DNA of 64,000 nt from the NCBI GenBank assembly GCA_030762935.1, contig CM060884.1:70867696-70931695 (forward strand), given 5' to 3'. Source of the DNA: Hymenopus coronatus (lineage: Eukaryota; Arthropoda; Insecta; Mantodea; Hymenopodidae). The notes under the pieces are model-generated. The model did not search any database. It was not told the origin of the DNA and saw only the letters and a program-made list of their open reading frames with translations. Shown here one piece after another: positions 9,843 through 20,630 of this stretch. How positions within the stretch are numbered: position 1 is the first letter of the stretch; every line of letters starts with the position of its first letter. The translations under genes were made by a program, and so were the position numbers.

Positions 9843-10621
9843 TCTGATGTGTTCCATTCACATGAATTTCTCTACATCTCTGCAACAAATTTTTGTTATA
9901 AAGTTTATGCTTCTATTTACTTCATGCTAATCGAGAAAAAATTAGCAGAAATAGTCTCATTACTTGCTTCCTTGTAAGTAGAAGCGAAATAAGGGAATAC
10001 CATAGGTTAAAGTGATTCAAAAGCTGGTTGCTATGTGACTGAAGTTCCTTTGTTTGTATGGATAGGAGTTCAAATTCCTGTATGAGAAAAGTATAAGTTT
10101 TTCAAAGCTGAAACCAAAAACAACGAATACCTTATAAACGATCACCTCCACGAAAAAAATGTATATAACATAACTTGTATGTGCTCTACATTTTCTGTGA
10201 GTAAGTTTCTATCCTGCTCTTATGGTTTAGCAGATATGCAAAATTCCGTAAAATTCATCCAGAATAAAGTAGTCTTCAAAGGCTATTCCCAGAAAAGCCA
10301 TGATATACATTTTATTTGTCTGGTAAATATCTGTAATATACGATATGTTAATCAAAATCGTTAGAGCTATTTTTTATAAAATCAAAATTTTCGAAAAAAG
10401 TTACATGTAAAGGGTAGTTGGGGATGGGGGGATTTTCTTCAAGCCGCATCCTTGGAAGATACCAAGCTTAAGTACCAAGTTTTTGAACTATGCTTACCAC
10501 ACACACACACACACACACTGAGACACATACACACACTTTCTCTAAAATTGTTTTTTTTTTTTTTTTGTATACGGAGAAATATCTTCTCTATACACTAGCA
10601 CATAGTACGTGTAGAGAAAGT
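9843..10621 (-). mobile_element. PalHINE, full length (779 bp)
   Basis: TCTGATGTGTTCC right end to AGAGAAAGT left end. CA microsatellite at 10499-10518 and a T18-type tract near 10549-10567. Confidence 0.92.
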
Positions 10622-10735
10622 AAAACCATTCAGACGACTTTCTCCACAAACTATTGTTACAAAAGGTTATTCCTTTATCTATGTGCATTGTGATAATCGA
10701 GATGAATATTAGCAGAAATGATTGGATCAAAAAGA
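10622..10735 (-). mobile_element. PalHINE right-end fragment
   Basis: A short piece (CGACTTTCTCCACAAACTATTG) fused to the opposite-orientation copy that follows. Confidence 0.7.
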
Positions 10736-11496
10736 AAAAAAAAACATACTAAGAAAAATGTCCTGTGTGAGTGTGAGTGTCTGTCTGTGGACAGCATAGC
10801 TTAAAAACGATAATTCCCTTAACTACCAAACTTGGTACTTAAGTTTAGCATCTTCCAAGGATGCCACGGAAGATTTAAAAAAAATGCCTCACCCCCATCT
10901 ACCCGTTAAATGGCAGTATGTCCAAAAATTTTGATTTTCTCAAAAACGGCTGTAACTATTTTTATTAAAATATCGTATGTTAAAGATCATACTTAGAAAA
11001 TAAAATTTATATATTGAATTTTCTGTGAATAGCCTCTGAAGACCTCTTTATTCTGGATGAATTTTGCTGGGTTTTAAATTACTAGTAAACCGTAAGAGCA
11101 GGAAAAAAAAAAAAAAAAAAAAACGTACTCCAAAAAAATCTACCTCTCTTTAAAACACACAATTTACGTCATATGCTTTTTTTCGTGGAATTGACCATTT
11201 CTGAAATATTCCTTGTAATTGGTTTCAGTTTTAAAATACTTATATATGTTTCTGCTCTTTAACTCCTACCCATAGAGACAAAAGATTTCAGTCACATAGC
11301 AACCAGCTTTTAAAATATTTGACTGTCGCTTAAGCCTAATGTACTCCCTTATTTCCGTTCTACTTACAAGGAAGCAAGAAATAAGACCATTTGCTAACTG
11401 TATATCGATTAGCATGAAGTAGATACAAGAATAAGCTTATTATAAACAGTTTGCAGCAGAGATGTAGAGATAGTCATGTGAATGGAACACATCTGA
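10736..11496 (+). mobile_element. PalHINE lacking its palindromic end
   Basis: Begins in the segment beside the microsatellite and reaches the intact right end with hairpin and ATCTGA. Contains an A-tract at 11103-11124. Confidence 0.88.
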
Positions 11497-12062
11497 GTTT
11501 TCTTATATAAATGCATGTGTAAATGGGCAGTATTTCGGTTAACAAGAAGAAGATATACGAGTATTTTTTGTTGTAATAGTTTTAGAAGAGCTAATTATGC
11601 GAATGTAACACATTAATAAACTCCTAGTCTTCATCACATTAAGTGTAAATAAGAATACGGTGTTAATTTATCACCCTATTCCCCTCACAGCGCCCTCTTT
11701 CCCGCCGGCTAGACAATCCCGTGTACTCAAGTAGGCGGGCGGTATCTCACCCTGATTATAAACGTCGATAACACTCGCCCACTTGGAACTTTAATCGATA
11801 TATTCTTACCTTGTTACTTACACTTCAATATAAAAGCAAACGACGTGCAACAAATGCTGCAAATGTGGAAGTTTAACACCTTAATCGATAGTAGCACATG
11901 AGCGTAAAATAAAGTTTGAAATGTACAGTATATGTTAAACATTGAAGTTATTATTTGTCTATTTTGTAATAAAAACAATCGTTTGCTATCTAACAAATAT
12001 ATCATAAAAGATTTTACTTTCTTTGGTTCCTCAAGAATTACGAAAGTAGCACATTTTATTTT
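11497..12062. other. Unassigned stretch with an old PalHINE end
   Basis: A degraded right-end-like sequence (GCGAATGTAACACATTAA) lies near 11600. The rest (11640-12060), including a GC-richer part at 11680-11760, has no recognised gene or repeat. Confidence 0.4.
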
Positions 12063-12847
12063 GTTTTGCTTTCTCTACACGTACTATGCACATAGTATAT
12101 AGATAAGGTATTGCATTCCATCCAAAAATTCGATACCGAGATTTCACCGGAAATAGATGTTTTAGGTTCTCCTGTATCCAATAAAAGAAAAGGAAAAAAC
12201 ATTTTAAGAAAAAGATCCGTGTGTGTCATTAATATACCAAACTTGGTATTTCAGTTTAGCAACTGAAAAGATACCCCCACCTCAAACTACACAATGTTTC
12301 GAAAACATTGATTTTCTCAAAAATGGCTCTTAACGATTTTGATTAAAATATGTATATTAAAGATATTTACATGACAAATTAAATTAATATCTTGAACCCT
12401 CTCGGATTAGTCTCTGAAGACCGACCCCTTTATTTGGGTTGATTTTTATTGAAATTTGCATAACTGGTAAACAAAACTTGCAGACAATATAGATCTCGAT
12501 AAAACACACAAGTTATGTCCTATACTTTTTTTCGTAGAGTTGGCCGTTTTGGAGATATTCCTGTTATTGATTTCGGTTTTAAAATACTTAAAATTTTCTC
12601 ACGGGAATTTGTCAACACTTGGGCACGCAAATAAACGGAGTTAAAACCCATAGCAACCGCATTTTAAAACATTTGACTGTCTAGTGTACTCTCTTATTTC
12701 CCTTCCACTAATAAGGAACTAAGTAATAAAACCGTTTCGGCTAGTATTTATCTAAATTAGCATGAAATGGATAAAATAATTAACTTTTGTAAGAAGGGTT
12801 TGTTTGCAAAATAGGTGGAGAAAATCGTGTGAATTGAACACTCAAGA
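12063..12847 (+). mobile_element. PalHINE, near full length (785 bp)
   Basis: Palindrome to a diverged right end (GTGGAGAAAATCGTGTG...CAAGA). The microsatellite region is largely deleted. Confidence 0.88.
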
Positions 12848-12859
12848 GTTTTGTATAGT

Positions 12860-13192
12860 AACCTTTTGTCTATCTGTTACGGTTTACGAGTTATCTATGC
12901 AAAAGTCATCCGGAGTGGAGAGAATTTCAGGAACTATTCCCAGATTTTTTCCATGAAAATATCTTAAACATGCGGTATTTGAATCAAAATCGATAGAGCT
13001 ACATTTGAAAAATTCAAAATTTTCGAAAAATGATGCATGTGAAGGAGTTTGGGATGGAGTGATTTCTTGAAAATCTTCGTGACACATCTTTGCAAATGCT
13101 GATCGAAAATATTAATTTTGGTATTTAACCGACATTTCTTTTTGAGTTATAATGTTCACAGACACACACATACATGGACCTTATTCTCAATG
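12860..13192 (-). mobile_element. PalHINE central fragment
   Basis: Reverse interior from CTTTTGTCTATCTGTTACGG to the CA microsatellite. It abuts a + copy. Confidence 0.82.
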
Positions 13193-13195
13193 TTT

Positions 13196-13980
13196 ACTTT
13201 CTCTACACGTACTATGTACATAGTGCATAGAGAAGGTATTGTAATGCACCCAAAAATTCGATACCGAGATTTCACCGGAAATACATGTTTTGGGTCCCCC
13301 TTAATCCAAAAAAAGCATTTTGAGAAAAAGTCCCGTGTGTATGTGTGTGTGTGGACAATATAGCTCAAAAACGAAAAGTTCGTTAAATACCAAACGACAC
13401 AAAGATTTTCAAGAAAATCCCCTCACCCCTAACTACCCTTTACATGGAACTTTTTTGAAAATTTTGATTTTTTCAAAAATGGCTCTAACGATTTTGATTA
13501 AATTATCGTATATTAAAGCTATTTACCTCACAAATAAAACGTATAGCTTGAGTTTTCTGGGAATAGCCTATGAAGAGTGAATTTTACGGAATTTTGCATA
13601 ACTGGTTAACCGTAAGAGATAGACAAAAACTTACTTAACAAAAAATGTACTGCTCGTTAAAACATAATTTCTGTTATACACTTGTTTTTTCATGGAGTTG
13701 GCCATTTCTGAGGTATTCATTATTATTGGTTTTCAGCTTTAAAATACTTATACTTTTCTCATATGATAATTTGTCACCTCCTGTTCATACAAACAAAGGA
13801 ACTTCAGTCACATAGTAACCAACCTTTGACTTCACTTTAACCTATGGTACTCCCTTATTTCGCTTCTACTTACAAGGAAGCAATAAGACTATTTCTTTCT
13901 CGATTAGCAGGAAGTAAAAAGAAGAATAAGCTTTTTAAAACTAATTTGTTGTAGAGATGTAGAGAAAATCGTGTTAATGG
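13196..13980 (+). mobile_element. PalHINE, near full length (785 bp)
   Basis: A canonical palindrome opens the copy. The right-end repeat AGAGAAAATC is present but the terminal hairpin is replaced by a T tract. Confidence 0.9.
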
Positions 13981-13989
13981 ATTTTTTTC

Positions 13990-14080
13990 AGTGGCCTCAA
14001 AAATTTGTATTTGCAATGATATCTTGGTATTGAATTTTTGGGTGGAATGCAATACCTCATCTTCCTACGTGGTAGAGGAA
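13990..14080 (-). mobile_element. PalHINE left-arm fragment
   Basis: Matches the 130-bp arm (TTTTTGGGTGGAATGCAATACC) with a degraded palindrome. Confidence 0.7.
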
Positions 14081-14149
14081 ACAAAAACAGATCAGCTTCC
14101 AAAGAGCGCGTTGTCAGCAGGGTGAGAAAGACCCAGGGCTCTAGTGTTT

Positions 14150-14161
14150 GGGGGGGGGGGG
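14150..14161 (+). repeat. G12 homopolymer
   Basis: Twelve consecutive G inside an otherwise unassigned 14081-14342 stretch. Confidence 0.9.
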
Positions 14162-14342
14162 CTACGGCAGGTTAAATTTGAATTGCAGGGAACTGGAAGA
14201 GGTTCTTCAGAAATGGGGATCATTATTCTGTCTCGAGGGGGGACGTCATTGCCTGCATTGTTCTGGAATCGAACAAAGGAATGATGCAAAATAAACATAC
14301 GACTGTAGTTCAGTGCCGACTCTCCAGGCGAAGCTCCACTTT

Positions 14343-14445
14343 ACTTTCTCTAGCGCGTATGTTCATAGTAACTAAAGAGAGTATTGTATTTCATCCAAAA
14401 TTTGATGTCGAGATTTCACCGGAAATATTGTTTTGATGTCTCCTG
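14343..14445 (+). mobile_element. PalHINE left arm only
   Basis: Variant palindrome (CTCTAGCGCGTATG) plus the arm to the A-tract. A double-palindrome mini-element follows in the A-rich sequence. Confidence 0.8.
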
Positions 14446-14498
14446 AGTAAAAAAACAAAAACAAAAAAAAACAAAAACACAGTAAAAACCTCAATTTT

Positions 14499-14787
14499 AC
14501 TTTCTCTACACATACTATGTACGTGTGTATAGCGAAAGTATTGCATTCCACCCAAAAACTCGATACCGAGATTTCACCGGAAGTACACGTTTTAGGCTCC
14601 CTGTATACACAAAAGGCAAACAGACACACACACGGACATTTTTCTAAAAATGCTTTTTTTTTTTGGGGGGGGGGGGATTCAGGATGTCTAAAAACATGTA
14701 TTTCCGGTGAAATCACGGTATCGAATTTTTTGGGTGCATTACAATACCTTCTCTATACCCTATGTACATAGCACGTGTAGAGAAAGT
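14499..14787. mobile_element. PalHINE-derived mini-element with two palindromic ends (289 bp)
   Basis: A + left arm (palindrome to microsatellite) is joined at the CA repeat to a reversed left arm ending AGAGAAAGT. Both termini are therefore palindromic ends and the right-end hairpin is absent. It contains a long T/G homopolymer (about 14650-14673). A second element with this layout lies at 33468-33764. Confidence 0.8.
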
Positions 14788-15011
14788 AAAATGTAGAGCT
14801 CAGAGAAACACATAATTTATGTAATATACATTTTTTTTCCTGGAGTTGACCGTTTTTGAGATATTCCTTGTTATTAGTTTCAGCTTTAAAATACTTATAC
14901 TTTTCTTGTACGGGAATTTAACTGCTGTCCATACAAGCACATAGCAACCAAAGCATAACAATAATTTATTGCAGAGACGTAGAGAAAGGCACGTGAAGGA
15001 AGCACATCAGA
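14788..15011 (+). mobile_element. PalHINE right part
   Basis: Resumes at the AAAATGTAGAGCTC tract and ends with CACGTGAAGG and CACATCAGA. Probably the second half of the copy opening at 14343. Confidence 0.82.
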
Positions 15012-15202
15012 GTTTTACAGAACCAATTCTCTATTTGTGTTGCGTGGACACCGTTCCACCTGTTCCATGACATTGACTCAGTTCTTAAGGCAAAGACATT
15101 CGATTTTCTGTGACGACAGCAAAACCAAATATAGCACAACTCTATGCATGAAAAATGAAATATCAGAGGTTATGTTCTCTAACGATGTTTGAGTCATTTG
15201 TT

Positions 15203-15674
15203 ACTTGCTTTAGCACTTATGTACATTGTAATAGCAGCTAGAGAAGATATTGTATTCCATACAAAAATTCTATGCCAAAATTTCATCGGAAGTATATGTT
15301 TTGAGGTCCCCTGAGTCCGAGAAAAGCATTTTTAGAAAAACGTCCCTGTGTTTATGTGTCTGTAGACAGCATAGCTCAAAAACGAAAGGACCGCTAAATA
15401 CTACATTTGGATGCGACACCAAGATTTAAAAAAAAAAATCCCCCCACCACAAACTACCCCTTACACGGATTTTTTTGAAAATTTTGTTTTCCTCAAAAAT
15501 AGCTCTAACGAGTTTGATTAAAATAACGCAAAGTTAAATATATTTATATTAGAAATAAATAGTATATCAGTATATTTTGAATTTTCTGGGAATGGCCACT
15601 GAAGACCTCTTTATTCTGGATGAGCTTTGAAGAAATTTGCATAACAGTTAAATCGTAAAATATAGACAAATCTG
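15203..15674 (+). mobile_element. PalHINE left part, diverged
   Basis: The diverged palindrome (CTTATGTACATTGTAATAGC) and conserved arm and interior run to ATAGACAAA, where SINE1 copy 4 interrupts. Confidence 0.82.
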
Positions 15675-15956
15675 TGGCCCTCCGTGGTGTAATGGTTACC
15701 AATCATATACCCAAGGTCTCGGGTTCAAACCCGGTGGAGGATGATGGAGTTTTTTCGGGTATAAAAATCCTTAGCATGGCTTCCTTCGGAAGGGTAATAA
15801 AGCCGTTGGTCCCGTGTCCTAGATTTGGGCACGTGAAAGAACCTCAACTCTAATAGAGAGGCCTCTGAGCAAAATTAAGCGGTCTTTCATGCCCAGTATA
15901 GAATGGGACTCCGAGAACCACAGCAGCTAAAGAGCGTCCATAAATAGTCATTCATT
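15675..15956 (+). mobile_element. SINE1, tRNA-derived, copy 4
   Basis: The head has A box TGGTGTAATGG and B box GGGTTCAAACCCGG. The body is diagnostic. Flanks ATAGACAAATCT and TTAGACGAAAACT suggest an imperfect target duplication. Confidence 0.9.
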
Positions 15957-15975
15957 TAGACGAAAACTTCTACAT

Positions 15976-16181
15976 CGTACATACATTTCTGTTACATAGT
16001 TTCTGAGATAATAATTCCTTAATAAGCGAAGTAAAAGTTATGATTCTATAACGTACAAACATTTCAGTCTGATATCATAAATAGTTTCTGAGAAAATAGT
16101 TCCTTAATAAACGAACTAAAAGGCATGATTCTATATCGTACAAACATTTCAGTCTGATATCTTGTATAGTTTCTGAAAAAA
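15976..16181. repeat. 85-bp tandem repeat, left part
   Basis: Units begin CGTACAAACATTTCAGTCTG at 16052 and 16137 (85 bp apart), with a degenerate unit from 15976. The array is cut at a GAAAAAA tract by nested PalHINE copies and resumes at 17927. Confidence 0.88.
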
Positions 16182-16523
16182 TCTGATGTGTTACACTCAC
16201 ATGACTTTCTCTAGCTACTCTACAAATAAACTTCTTACAATAGATAATTCTTCTTTCTGACAGGCTAAGCGAGATAAACATTAGGAGAATGTTATTACTA
16301 AGTTCCTTATAAGCAGACTGGAACTAAGGGAATGCACTAGGCTATAGTGATAGTTAAATGTTTTAAAAGCTGTCGTTATGCGAATGTCTTTGCAAATCGC
16401 TTCTTTGCTTGGCCAGGAGTAGAACAAAAAGAAAAACGGATACTCCCATCTGAGAAAAGTTTAAGTACTTCACAACTGAACTAATAAGGAATACCTCGAA
16501 AACGGTAAGCTCGACGTAAAAAA
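16182..16523 (-). mobile_element. PalHINE copy A, first part
   Basis: Starts TCTGATGTGTTACACTCACATG in the A-tract of the 85-bp repeat. It is interrupted at ACGTAAAAA by copy B and continues at 17385-17926. Confidence 0.93.
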
Positions 16524-17384
16524 TCTGATGTGCTTCATTCACGTGACTTTCTCTACATCTCTGCAACAAATTATTGTTAAACTGCTTATGCTTTTATTTA
16601 TTTCATGTTAATCGAAAAAAATTAGCAGAAATAGACATATTACTTGCTTCCTTGTACGTAGAAGCGAAATAAGGGAGTACCATAGGTTAAAGTGATAGTC
16701 AAAAGCTGGTTGCTATGTGACTGAAGTTCCTTTGTTTCTATGGACAGGAGTTGACAAGTTCCTGTATGAAAAAGTATACATTTTTCAAAGCTGAAAATAA
16801 AAACAAGGAATATCTAAAAAACGATCAACTCCATGAAAAAATGTATATAACATAAATTGTGTATTTTAACGCGCTCTACATCTTTTGTTTAGTAAGATTT
16901 TGTCCATCTCTTACGGTTTAGCAGTTATGCAAAATTCCGTGAAATTCATCCAGAATCTTCAGAGGCTATTCTCAGAAAATTCAAGATATACATTTTATTT
17001 ATCAGGTAAATATCTTTAATATACAATATTTTAATCAAAGTCCTTTGAGCCATTTTTGAGAAAATAAAAAGTTTCGAAAAAAGTTCCATTTAAAGGGTAT
17101 TTGGGGGGGTGGGGGAATTTTTTTGAGAATCTTCGTGTCGCATCCTTGGAAGATACCAAACTTAAATACCAAGTTTGGTATTCAACGGTCTTTTCGTTTT
17201 GGAACTATGCTATCCACAGACACACACACACACACACATACACATGGACCTTTTTGTAAAAATGCTTTTTTTTGACTCAGGGGGTTCTAAAACATGTATT
17301 TCCGGCGAAATCTCGGTGTCGAATTTTTGGGTGGAATACAATACTTCCTCTATACACTATGCACATAGTACGTGTAGAGAAAGT
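16524..17384 (-). mobile_element. PalHINE copy B, full length (861 bp), nested in copy A
   Basis: A complete copy, TCTGATGTGCTTC to AGAGAAAGT, with a CA microsatellite at 17219-17240. It is inserted in an A-tract of copy A. Confidence 0.95.
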
Positions 17385-17926
17385 AAAAATGTATGACATA
17401 ACTTGCGTATTTTAACAAGATCTGCATGTATTGTAGTGTAAGTTTTTGTCTATCTCTTACGGTTTACTAGTTATGCCAAACTAAGCAAAACTCAAAACTT
17501 TAGAAGCTATTGTCAGAAAATTCAAGATATACATTTTATTTGTGACAGAAATGGCTTTAATATGTGGTATTTTCATCAAAATCATTACAGTCATTTTTAA
17601 GAAAAACAAACTTTTCGAAAAATTTTCCATGTAAAGGGTAGTTAGGGGTGGTGGGATTTTCTTGAAAATCTTTGTGTCGCATCTTTGAAAGATACCAAAC
17701 TTAAATGCCAAGTAAAGTGTTTAACCGTCTTTTCGTTTTAGAGCTTTGCTGTACACACACACGCACGCGCGCGCACTTTTTTATTTTTGTTTTCTGAAAA
17801 TGCGTTTTTTGGACTTATAGTGTCCTAAAACGTGTATTTCCGGTGAAATCTCGACATCGAATTTTTGGGTGGAATACAATACTTCTCTATCCCTATGTAC
17901 ATTGTACATACGGGACTAGAGAAAGT
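17385..17926 (-). mobile_element. PalHINE copy A, second part
   Basis: Continues copy A to its palindromic end. Here the stem bases are TATCCC and GGGA around TATGTACA/TGTACATA, so the palindrome is kept although its sequence differs from other copies. The combined length of A is 884 bp. Confidence 0.93.
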
Positions 17927-18092
17927 AAAAATAACTCCTTAATAAACAAATTAAAAGGCATGATTCTATATCGTACAAACACTTCAGTCTGGTATCTTAT
18001 ATAGTTTCTGAAAAAATAGTTCCTTAATAAACGAACTAAAAGGCATGATTCTATGTCGTACAAACATTTCAGTCTGATATCTTAAATAATTT
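17927..18092. repeat. 85-bp tandem repeat, right part
   Basis: Resumes AAAAATAACTCCTTAATAAAC, with units at 17972 and 18057 (85 bp apart). This completes the interrupted unit from 16181. Confidence 0.88.
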
Positions 18093-18319
18093 TTCATGAG
18101 TTTAGCGGATTGGTGATGTATAACTTTTAATTCTCTTTAACATGTTCAACAAAATCGGTGCAGTATTTACAACGGAATCACAATTATCCATACACAACGT
18201 TTACCTTCTGCTTATCTTTTATCTAACTTTAATCTTACTGCTTGACTATACGATATGTTATCATATCCCAGGCATTTCCCTCCGCATCTGTTGAACATTC
18301 AACAGATTTCTCAAGCTTC
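18093..18319. other. Unassigned stretch
   Basis: AT-rich non-repeat sequence without a recognisable gene. Confidence 0.4.
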
Positions 18320-18448
18320 ACTTTCTCTACACGTATCTACTATGTACATAATTTATAGAGAAGGTAATGCATTCCACCCAAAAATTCGATACCGAGATTT
18401 CACCGAAAATACACGTTTTGGGTCCCGCTGAATCCAAAAAAAAAAAAC
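18320..18448 (+). mobile_element. PalHINE left arm
   Basis: Palindrome and arm up to CCAAAAAAAAAAAA, where a reverse copy is inserted. Confidence 0.85.
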
Positions 18449-19245
18449 CCTGATGTATTCCATTCACATGAATTTCTCTACTTCTGTGTAACAAATTTTT
18501 TTAATAAGTTATTCTTCTATTTACTTCAAGCTAATCGAGAAAAAATTAGCAGAAATAGTCTTATTACTTGCTTCCTTGTAAGTAGGAGCGAAATATGGGA
18601 GTATCATAGGTTAAAGTGAAGTCAAAAGCTGGTTACTAGGTGACTGAAGTTCCTTTGTTTGTATGGACACGAGTTGACAAATTCCTGCATGAGAAAAGTA
18701 CAAGTTTTTCAAAGCTGAAACCAAAAACAAGGAATATATAAAAAACGATCAACTCCTCGAAAAAAAAAATATATATATATATAACATAAATTGTGTGTTT
18801 TTATGTGGTAAGTTTTTGACCATTTCTTACGGTTTAACAGCTATGCAAAATTCCTCTAGAATAAAGTAGTCTTCAGAGGCTATTCCCAGAAAGTTCAAGA
18901 TATACATATCATTTGTCAGGTAAATATCTTTAATTTACGATATTTTAATCAAAATCGTTAGCGCCATTTTTGAGAAAATCAAAATTTTCGAAAAAAGTTC
19001 CATGTGAAGGGTAGTTGGGGGTGGGGAGATTTTCTTGAAAATCTTCGTGTCGCATCCTTGGAAGATACCAAACTTAAATACCAAGTTTGGTATTTAACGG
19101 TCTTTTCTTTTTTGAGCTATGCTGTACACAGACACACACACACACGGACCTTTTTCCAAAAATTCTTTTTTTGGATGCAGGGGGACTCAAAACATGTGTT
19201 TCCAGTGAAATCTCGGTATTGAATTTTTGGGTGCAATACACGTAC
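18449..19245 (-). mobile_element. PalHINE, nearly full, fused at its palindrome
   Basis: Runs from the right end through the CA microsatellite (19130-19145). It passes directly into a + copy by sharing a single palindrome around 19240-19266. Confidence 0.9.
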
Positions 19246-20058
19246 TATGTACATAGTGTATACAGAAGGTATTGTATTCCACCCAAAAATTCGATACCGA
19301 GATTTAACCAGAAATACATGTTTTGGGCCCCCCTGAATAAAAAAAAATATTTTTACAAAAACGTCCGTGTGTGCGTGTCTGTGTGTGTCTGTGGACACCA
19401 TAGCTCAAAAACGAAGAGACCGTTAAATACCAAACTTGGTTTTTAACTTTGGTATCTTCCAAGGATGCAACACGAAGATTTTTAAGAAAACCTCCACACC
19501 TCAACTACCCTTTACATGGAAGTTTCTTTGAAAATGTTGAAAATGGTTCTAACGATTTTGATTAAAATATATTATATTAAACATATTTACCTGACTAATA
19601 AAATGTAAATTTTGAATTTTTTGGGAAGACCTCTTTATTCTAGATGAATTTTGCGGAATTTTGCATAACTGCTAAACCGTAAGAGATAGACAAAAACTTA
19701 CCACAGAAATGTAGAGCAAATTAAAACACACAATTTATGTTATATTCATGTTTTTCGTGGAGTTGGCCGTTTCCGTGTTGTTCCTTGTTATTGATTTCAG
19801 TTTTACAATACTTAAAACTTTTCTCGTACGAGAAATTGTCAACACTTGGCTACGCAAAAAAACGGATTTCAATCCCATAGCAAAAACATTTTAATACATT
19901 TGGCTGTGTGTTTATCCTAGTGTATCCTTTAGTTCCCTTTTATTTATAAGAAACTAAGTAATTATGCTAATGTTTTAGTATGAAATAGAAGAATAAGCCT
20001 ATTACCTATAACTTGTTAAAGAGATGTAGAGAAAGATATGCGAATGGAGCACATCATA
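19240..20058 (+). mobile_element. PalHINE, nearly full, fused at its palindrome
   Basis: Shares ACGTACTATGTACATAGTG with the reverse copy on its left. It extends to the right end with GAGCACATCATA and a T tract. Confidence 0.9.
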
Positions 20059-20479
20059 TTTTTAGATTTATCTCCTGAAAAACATCTGTTTTGGTTGTTC
20101 ACCTTGTATTATTTTAAAGCGAAAGATTTCGCCACACTTACCTTCCAAGTCTGTTTACTGAGTCGATGGAAGAGTTGAGAAGATTAACTGTTGAACACGT
20201 TTTGTACGAAACCGTCCCATATCGGCATACACATTCCACGTGTTTTAACAAACTGTCACTAGAACACCAGAAGCACTGATTCACATAACCTCACCGCCTT
20301 GCCTCCGACCACGTAATGTGGTACCGCGCAACGCCATGTAAAATGTTGGTCAAACAAATCTGGCGCATGCGCACTAGGAGGGAAAAGCTTGCGTCTGTAA
20401 TGCCCACAGCAGTTTGTACGCTTCAACAATGATCAGCGGTTTAAAGCCGCTTCGCAGCTTGAAACAATTGTTTAAAAAG
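20059..20479. other. Unassigned, relatively GC-rich stretch
   Basis: Contains CpG-rich segments (20290-20370) unlike the repeats. No open frame, splice pattern or RNA gene could be supported. Confidence 0.35.
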
Positions 20480-20630
20480 CCTCTTGTGTTCCATTCACAT
20501 GACATTTTCTACATATCTGTAACAAATTATTGTTAAAAAGCATATTCTTTTATCTACTTAATGACAATCGAGACAAACATTAGAAGAGATTGTCCTTATT
20601 ACTTGGCCCTTGTAGGTAGAAGGGAAAACA
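20480..20630 (-). mobile_element. PalHINE right end (host copy, continued at 21502)
   Basis: Right-end sequence up to AGGGAAAACATTTAA, where a second reverse copy is nested. Confidence 0.82.

Noticed and set aside
9843..10621. PalHINE as a terminal-inverted-repeat MITE with classical cut-and-paste
   Set aside because: Only 12 bases are shared as inverted ends, one end extends beyond them by a hairpin, and no target duplication is seen at sites that can be reconstructed. The Helentron-like reading fits better, though it is not proven.
15976..18092. CRISPR-like array of 85-bp repeats
   Set aside because: Units are directly contiguous without unique spacers, and the context is eukaryotic. It is a minisatellite interrupted by transposons.
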